A stretch of 64,000 bases of DNA from Whitmania pigra (Eukaryota; Annelida; Clitellata; Hirudinida; Haemopidae). Below are positions 58,126 through 64,000 of this stretch, in pieces. Position numbers and translations under genes: made by a program. Position 1 is the first letter of the stretch. Every line of letters starts with the position of its first letter. The notes beneath the pieces were generated by a model. It was not told the origin of the DNA and ran no database searches. It saw only the letters and a program-made list of their open reading frames with translations. The stretch covers positions 739,501 to 803,500 of the forward strand of contig JAJTWR010000287.1 in the NCBI GenBank assembly GCA_021613335.1. The letters run 5' to 3'.

Positions 58126-59741
58126 CCTGGCATTACAAATGATTCACTGTTAAAATGTCAACAGTGCAATAATCTCATGAACATATGGTAAAGCATCAAA
58201 CTACTTGCTTGACCCATAAAATAAAATTTGAAAATTATTTCTTCATCTAATCCCAACCATATTTTTAAAGTCATTATGCATAAGCTGTATGTGTTACGTG
58301 ACAGCAAAATTATCTGTTCCTACGCCAGATAAAGCAAAAAAAGCTTTTTCCGAAGGTCTGTCCTAACAAAAGTCATGGAAGCAATGTGAGTATTTGTGAG
58401 AAAGTGATTGTGCTTTTAAGAAAGCTGTTAGAAATATTGATAGCCATTGAAAAGCAATGCATAAATACCAACTATCAAGATGTGAGGTCAAAGAAAATAT
58501 ACCAGAACGAAGATGACCCAAACTTAACTGGTTTGGTTTGCCTAGACCTGCATTTATTTTTTCAACCTTTGCATAAACATTAAACAAGCTAAGTGGAAAA
58601 TTGTGTATTTAAAGACTGATTGATTAACTGAAAAATTTAGTAATTAAGGTAACACGAGACAGGCAACTAAAGTTGTCGCAAAATTTCAATTGTGGTACAA
58701 TAATTTTAAGGAGTTATTCCTAAAAACACCTCGCTTCAACATGCTCTGAAACATAAATTCCGAGCCGGCAGCAAAGGACTTAAAACGCGCTGCATAATTT
58801 CATGGAGTTAATAATCCACAATTTAACAATGTGAATATATTATTTTAATGACCACTTACGTTGTAAAATTTTCGTTAAAAATACGTTTTTAAGAGCCACC
58901 ATCCAAAACACGAATGCAACGTTATAATAAAACTTCCGGTAATACAACATAGACAGAAAATTTGCATAGCAATCTTTAATTTTAAATTTGTTAAATATAA
59001 ATTTTTATTATCTGAATTTGTTTTATTTAAAAGAAATTGTTTGCTTAGTTTAAAAGTCTGAATCTGATAAAGTGACCTATCACGTTTTTCAAAAACTAAA
59101 CTTTGGATTCGGCGCGAGAACATACCACACATGTAATTATACGAGATACCTATCAACTCGATTAATCAGATAGTTGGATTCGCACAACCGATTAAATTAG
59201 CATCGTGCCCCAACCGACACAATAAGCCTCTATTATAAGCAGGTTTTAGTGTCAAATTAGAAGAAATTAGTAAAAAGTTTTAGCCGATTTATTTCAATCC
59301 GCAATTTATATGTCTATGTCAACCGCTTCAAGTCCTTTGTTTAGCATAGCTTTTACTCCAAGCAATGGGCGGGGAAACACAAAAAACATAAAACAGAATT
59401 CTATAGTTCCTGGATGTCAGGGAATTTCGATTTGATAAAAAAAAAGATTATGCAGGAAAATTACACTATTCTGCAAAACCTAGTAATACGTACACGTATA
59501 CGTAATAACTTTTCTTTCTTGCTTTTGCAATGCATTTATAAAATAATTGTTATAGTAAATGTAAACAGAATATTTACAAATTTCAATTTCAAGGCAAATA
59601 CAAAACTACAAATTCAATTCTGCAACGCAGAAAAATACGACGCATTTACGAGATATTTAAATCTGAGTGATTTCACTATAATTTAAAAAAAATTGATGTG
59701 ACTGACGAGAATTTTAAACCGCTAGAATTATGTAAAAATAT
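58126..59741. other. Intergenic region, PABPN1 promoter and 3' flank of the next gene
   Basis: AT-rich with no recognisable exon. A minus-strand AATAAA at about 59288-59293 could end the transcript of the intronless gene to its right, giving a 3' UTR of about 450 nt. Confidence 0.45.
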
Positions 59742-61226
59742 TTAGTTGGTCGGAAGCCTGGGCCGAAACTCTTCGTCTTGAATAACAAACCAACTTTTCG
59801 TCCTTAGTGGCACGGGCAGCAATCCAGCAAAGGTGGTTCTAAAGTTGACGTCTTTGGAATCTATTCTCGTCATGACCCTGACATTGACAGGAAGAGAAAT
59901 GTCTTTCTTCCTAATGTATTCTGACGGGCCGGATTTACTTGCGGGGCTAGCTTCTAAGGGTTTTAGTGTTTGGCACTCTGAATTTGTGTGGAGGGATTCT
60001 CCCCTGTGCTTCTTGACATCTCGCTTTTTAAAAATTGCTTTGGATTTTTTCCTGAGCAACTTTGGGTCTAGTGGTGGTTGTGAACTACCTTGCAACCATA
60101 AAGGATCGTTTCTATCAGTTGTCAGTTGCTTGAACCTCTCCATAAATGCTCTAGCACAATCCCAATCTGACCATCTGATCTTCACAGCCCTTTTGCCGCC
60201 TCTTCCTTCGTTTAGTAAATGTAAGCCTTCGTTTTCTATCTGTCTGTAATCAGTCGAATATGTTACAGGTTCTGCCCAAAGCGTCAGTCCCGTGTCTCGC
60301 TGGGCTATGACGATCGTCAACTTCCTCGGCTTTCTTTCATCATTTCCAATGTTGAAAACGAGAACAGGCACTCCGACCCAGACTTGCACCCATCGATACC
60401 CTGGACTTTCTGAATACAGGCTATCACCACCTCTGACGCTGGCCAAAACGTCCACTACGCAACCTGCAACGTAAGTTTGGCAGCCCAAACTGGAGTAGAA
60501 AAAGTCAATCCTCTCCGTTTCTTCTGGAGAAAGAATGAGCGCCTGTGGTTGAATTTCTGGAGAATTTGTCTTCTTTTCAGATGCTATTTTCTCTCTGAGA
60601 TGTTTTTCACAAAATATTGAGAGCTTGTTGTCGTTCGTCCGATTGTTCATCGAAGATGGATCGCCTTTTTCAGGGTGTGTCTCTTCAACTTTCACCATTG
60701 TATCAACACCAGCGTTAAAGCAGTTTGCTCTCAGTTGACGCATTCTAAAAGAATCAAATTTTTTAGTTACCCTACTGAGAGCCTTGAGCGTGTCAGAGTC
60801 GTATTCCCAAGTGTACTTGGGCTCCACACGTCTCACCTCGATGTTTCTATGTGGGCTTTCATCTCCTACTCCGAAAAAAGTCTTGTAGTCGTTGACATCT
60901 AAGTAGATGCTGCTGGTGATCTGAGAAGATTCGTCTGTTGAACCATCGGCTTTGTAGCGATGCTTCAGGTTTTCCGCTGATCGACTGTGAAGAGTTTTTG
61001 GGGGAGTAAGACAATGATGTGCAGACGTTCTTTTTCCAAATGTTGAAAACGTTTGGTCTGTGTGAATTCTTTCAATGGTTTGGAGCTTGTCGAGAGGAGG
61101 AGGGATGGGAAAAGGGATCATTTCGTCATGGATAGCCGTTCTACTTTCAACAATTGAATCAACTCCATCGAAATGAAGTTCCAGAATAATATCGACAGCA
61201 TCTGTATCGTTTATCTTCGAAGTCAT
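59742..61226 (-). CDS. Unrecognised intronless protein, 494 aa, possible PH/EVH1-like core
   Basis: One uninterrupted frame of 495 codons, coding-like in composition, while every neighbour is split by introns. I do not recognise the protein. Residues 1-100 are polar with a Pro run (PFPIPPPLDK, about 38-47). Residues 130-220 are charged, possibly helical (DTLKALSRVTKKFDSFRMR). Residues about 240-370 look like a globular beta-rich fold closed by a helix: strands around VAGCVVDVL, WVQVWVGVPVLVFN, RKLTIVIAQRDTGLTLW, LHLLN and RAVKIRW, then DWDCARAFMERFKQL. That order (strands with a terminal amphipathic helix) recalls the PH superfamily, especially EVH1, but this is pattern inference. The C-terminal 120 residues are basic (LRKKSKAIFKKRDVKKHR) and then Ser/Pro-rich. 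No signal peptide or membrane segment, so probably cytoplasmic. It diverges from the TFCP2-type gene 0.74 kb away. Confidence 0.8.
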   Translation of the reverse strand: MTSKINDTDAVDIILELHFDGVDSIVESRTAIHDEMIPFPIPPPLDKLQTIERIHTDQTFSTFGKRTSAHHCLTPPKTLHSRSAENLKHRYKADGSTDESSQITSSIYLDVNDYKTFFGVGDESPHRNIEVRRVEPKYTWEYDSDTLKALSRVTKKFDSFRMRQLRANCFNAGVDTMVKVEETHPEKGDPSSMNNRTNDNKLSIFCEKHLREKIASEKKTNSPEIQPQALILSPEETERIDFFYSSLGCQTYVAGCVVDVLASVRGGDSLYSESPGYRWVQVWVGVPVLVFNIGNDERKPRKLTIVIAQRDTGLTLWAEPVTYSTDYRQIENEGLHLLNEGRGGKRAVKIRWSDWDCARAFMERFKQLTTDRNDPLWLQGSSQPPLDPKLLRKKSKAIFKKRDVKKHRGESLHTNSECQTLKPLEASPASKSGPSEYIRKKDISLPVNVRVMTRIDSKDVNFRTTFAGLLPVPLRTKSWFVIQDEEFRPRLPTN

Positions 61227-61968
61227 GGCCTTTCAAAATTATGGACTGGCTTGCAAATCATGATAATAAAAAGCATGTCACGAATCAAATTCAATCCATG
61301 GCAGTAACTGCTAAAACCTCTTCATCTAGCTTTTTAGTTTCGACATCCTGTTTATTACTCTTTAAGAAACATGGCATGTCAGTAATTATCATGCAAGCCG
61401 AGATATCTTCTTTCGACTCCAATTAAGTTATTAAATAATCTACAGCTTCGCGCATTGCGAACATCTCACAACAGCTAAGATATAATCTAGGTACTCATTA
61501 ATTAACCCAGTTTAACTGTACATTAAGATTTTTACATTAAAGTCTCAGATCTTCGTGTTGGTATAATTTCAATCATTCGGATAACATTAACACCAATGCC
61601 TGGTTTCTAAAACGCTGACTTGATAATTTTAAGAACTAAAAATAAAATTCTGAAAAAGTTAAAAGCGGAGAAACCTCATTATAGGATAGGGTTGCGGAAA
61701 TTAGCGGTTAATTAATCGATTTTAAACTGTTAAAAAAATTTTAATTGATTAATTTTTTTAATTTTTTTACTATAGTTTTCTGGTTACTCACTTGTACTAC
61801 TTCTAATAATATTATTATCATTACTACAGAAACATTTAAGCATTAAAAACAAAGCTCATCCCTACATTTTATAAATATTGCCCCGTCTGTGTTCCTAACG
61901 CGCTTAATAATTCTCTCCTTGAATTTGCCATCACCCCAACAAAACAGGTTTTCAAAGGTTTCACAGTT
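61227..61968. other. Short divergent intergenic region
   Basis: 742 bp between the start codons of the intronless gene (-) and the TFCP2-type gene (+). It must contain at least part of both promoters. I see no TATA box in a convincing place and no CpG-rich block. Confidence 0.45.
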
Positions 61969-63739
61969 ATGAATAGCAATCTTTCGAACTGGTTGTCGAA
62001 CGTAAAGTCAGACGACATCGACGGAGGACTTGCTGCTGATTTCGACGGGTCTTTATCGGGTCTTGGCGTTGAATTGGGGGCTAATACTTATAATATGAGG
62101 TTAGGCTTTTGTTTTAGCAAATGCATTATGAAGTAATAAATGATTTGTCACTGAGAATTTGCAGTGACTAACAGCTTAATTATATTTTGAGTCTTTGTTG
62201 ATGTACACATTTTTATGACAGCGAAGCACTTTTGGCTCTTCCGTCTGTTTACAAACAAGAAAATAACAGGTTTGTGAGCTCATTAGAAATGAATGAGTAA
62301 GAGCATGATAAAAGTGATTTCCATGTTTTAATTAATACTACATTATAAGTTTTTCTTAATATTATTTTTAGAAATGCAGGCAACTTTTTATTGCATCATG
62401 ATTCACCATCTACCCCAGTTCTTTACTCCATATCTAATGGTACCATAAGTGATAGTCCAATGACCAGCAGGTCTCTTACGTTGCCTCTCTTGAGAACTGT
62501 TTCCTTTCCGTCCGTAGAGTTGGTCACTTCCAGCCCTCACTCAACATCCCTTCCTAGCCTCTCGGACTCTCAAAACCTGGCAGGGGACATGGACGGGACC
62601 CTGGTCGACCCGGACAGCATAAACACAGAGTGGGTGAGCCTAATGACCTCCATGAAACTTGGGGAAGTGGAAGATTACTCATGCAAGCCCAGGTTCTGTT
62701 TTATTGGTTTTAAATATAGCATGCTAATGATGGTGATATGATGCTTAAAATGGCATGAATGATATCAACAGAAGATAATTAATTCTCTATTTGTCATCGA
62801 TGACATTATTGGTTATTTGTGATTTTATTTGTCAATTTGTTGTAATCATTCAAAGGTTTCAGTACATTCTCAATGCTTCCACTTCACCAGCCACAAAAAT
62901 GAGTGAGGAAACACTCACCTACCTCAACCAAGGTTGTCCATCTTTCGAAACTTTGCCATAGATCTTCCTAAAGTTTTTCTTGAATTACTCTTTAATGCAT
63001 GCAATTGTTTTAATCAAATAATTATTGGAATTAATAACGATAATGACATTGTCATTTAATCCTTGAGAGTACTAGTCAATTTCTTAACCATAATTAAGAA
63101 AGACTACCATTAATTAAAAAAGCTTTCCTCAAAATTTTCTCATTTTGCCAGAAACATCAATTACAAAATGTTTAAAGTTCGAAATTAGATATTATTGAAA
63201 ATACTTATTACTTCATCGTAAAATGTCTCAACTAGTTTTTATTTTTCAACTTGACAAATTTTTGATTTAAAATGTTTGAGTGCTCAGTAGTTTTTCGATG
63301 ACTTATTTATGAAGGCCGACCAACTCAGAATATAAATTCATCTTGTTTGTGGTCGATCAGGTCAGCCTTACGAGATCACTCTGAAACAACAGAAAGATGG
63401 AACTCACGCTGAATTACCTCTCTTAAAAGTTCGAAAAAAATTATTTTTTGTGTATAAATTTGATTAGTTGCATAAATTCAAACTTTTATATTTGCAAATA
63501 TGCTGATACAAATATATTAAAGAAATAAAGTAATATTGCTCTTACGTATGACTTGTATTTTAAATTTTGTTTTGAAAGATTAAATAATTGCAAAGGTGAC
63601 ACTAATTATGGAATCAAGTGACTTGCATTTCAGAGCATCGTCAGGGTGGTCTTTCACGAAAAGAAACTTCAGTCCACGGAGAGGCAACAACTCGACATTT
63701 GGAGATCTACGAGGCCTGGAGAGAGGATCCTGGATGTCG
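61969..63739 (+). CDS. TFCP2: TFCP2/UBP1-type CP2 transcription factor, 5' part, 6 exons
   Basis: Nuclear DNA-binding factor of the LSF/grainyhead superfamily (Drosophila gemini side). Exons: 61969-62099, 62222-62269, 62372-62692, 62856-62932, 63361-63428, 63634-63739. Phases close, and the last donor leads out of the window. The N-terminus [20 protein letters not shown] and [14 protein letters not shown] align with the conserved start of TFCP2 (LVQDFDASLSGIGQELGA, ALPIFKQE). The CP2 DNA-binding domain begins at [20 protein letters not shown] and continues [34 protein letters not shown] and [13 protein letters not shown]. Between them, exon 3 encodes a Ser/Thr/Pro-rich stretch of about 100 residues that is longer than in the vertebrate proteins. 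The SAM-like and oligomerisation parts lie beyond the right edge. Confidence 0.93.
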
Positions 63740-64000
63740 GTTGGTTAACTATTACTTATTTGTTAACTCGTTAGTAATCTAACTGGTTTATATTTACTAG
63801 TCAAACCTGCACTAGCATTTTCTAATATTGTACCACTGAATTTGTATAATTGATAATATCAACATTGCCCGTAAGTCATTGTATTTTTGATTATGTACCT
63901 TGTAAAGTTTCATTATGTCATGTAAATTATATTGTCGCGATCATGTCGATTAAAGCTAAGTTAACCACGTATTGCAAAGGTGATGCTACAAAACCTTGTT
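63740..64000 (+). other. Intron of the TFCP2-type gene running off the window
   Basis: Starts with GTTGGT after the phase-1 exon end and contains no further exon before the edge. Confidence 0.6.

Noticed and set aside
59414..59686. 90-codon open frame between PABPN1 and the intronless gene
   Set aside because: Extremely AT-rich, Asn/Ile/Lys-biased translation with no family resemblance.

Overview
This window is nuclear DNA from a bilaterian animal. Every gene but one is split by spliceosomal introns, which range from about 60 nt to several kb. The gene set includes an inhibitory SMAD, a TFCP2-type CP2 factor and an AE-type anion exchanger, and that combination is metazoan. Intergenic and intronic DNA is AT-rich and full of (GAT)n, (ATT)n and (TTCA)n microsatellites, and it carries two copies of a tRNA-derived SINE. 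An annelid- or mollusc-like lophotrochozoan would fit, but that placement is a guess from style, not from a diagnostic sequence.

Layout, left to right: (1) 349-2853 (+), the last eight exons of an SLC4 Na+/HCO3- cotransporter-type gene whose 5' part lies outside the window; (2) 3199-4336 (-), ribosomal protein L7; (3) 5777-10603 (-), DLAT, the E2 subunit of mitochondrial pyruvate dehydrogenase, with two lipoyl domains; (4) 13897-30142 (+), a second SLC4 gene of anion-exchanger (AE) type, 25 predicted exons and 1347 aa; (5) 33524-37528 (+), U2AF2, the large subunit of the U2AF splicing factor; (6) 38473-49420 (-), an inhibitory SMAD (SMAD6/7 type) with repeat-filled introns; (7) 49.6-57.3 kb, a gene-poor stretch; (8) 57310-58125 (-), PABPN1; (9) 59742-61226 (-), an intronless 494-aa protein that I do not recognise, with a possible PH/EVH1-like core; (10) 61969 to the right edge (+), the 5' part of a TFCP2/UBP1-type transcription factor.

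Exon chains were built by hand. For each multi-exon gene the splice phases close without a break and the translation aligns with the family from memory: DLAT 14 exons and 625 aa, AE 25 exons and 1347 aa, U2AF2 12 exons and 446 aa, SMAD 4 exons and 494 aa. The first exons of AE are the least certain part.

There is no operon-like logic. The genes are mostly housekeeping functions (translation, pyruvate oxidation, splicing, polyadenylation) mixed with ion transport and BMP/TGF-beta feedback. I see no clearly new multi-gene system. The points most worth a second look are the unrecognised intronless gene, a SMAD6/7 with no PPxY motif and an enlarged MH2 domain, two GC-AG introns, a composite tRNA-SINE, a fresh 411-bp tandem duplication, and two SLC4 paralogs of different transport class within about 11 kb of each other.
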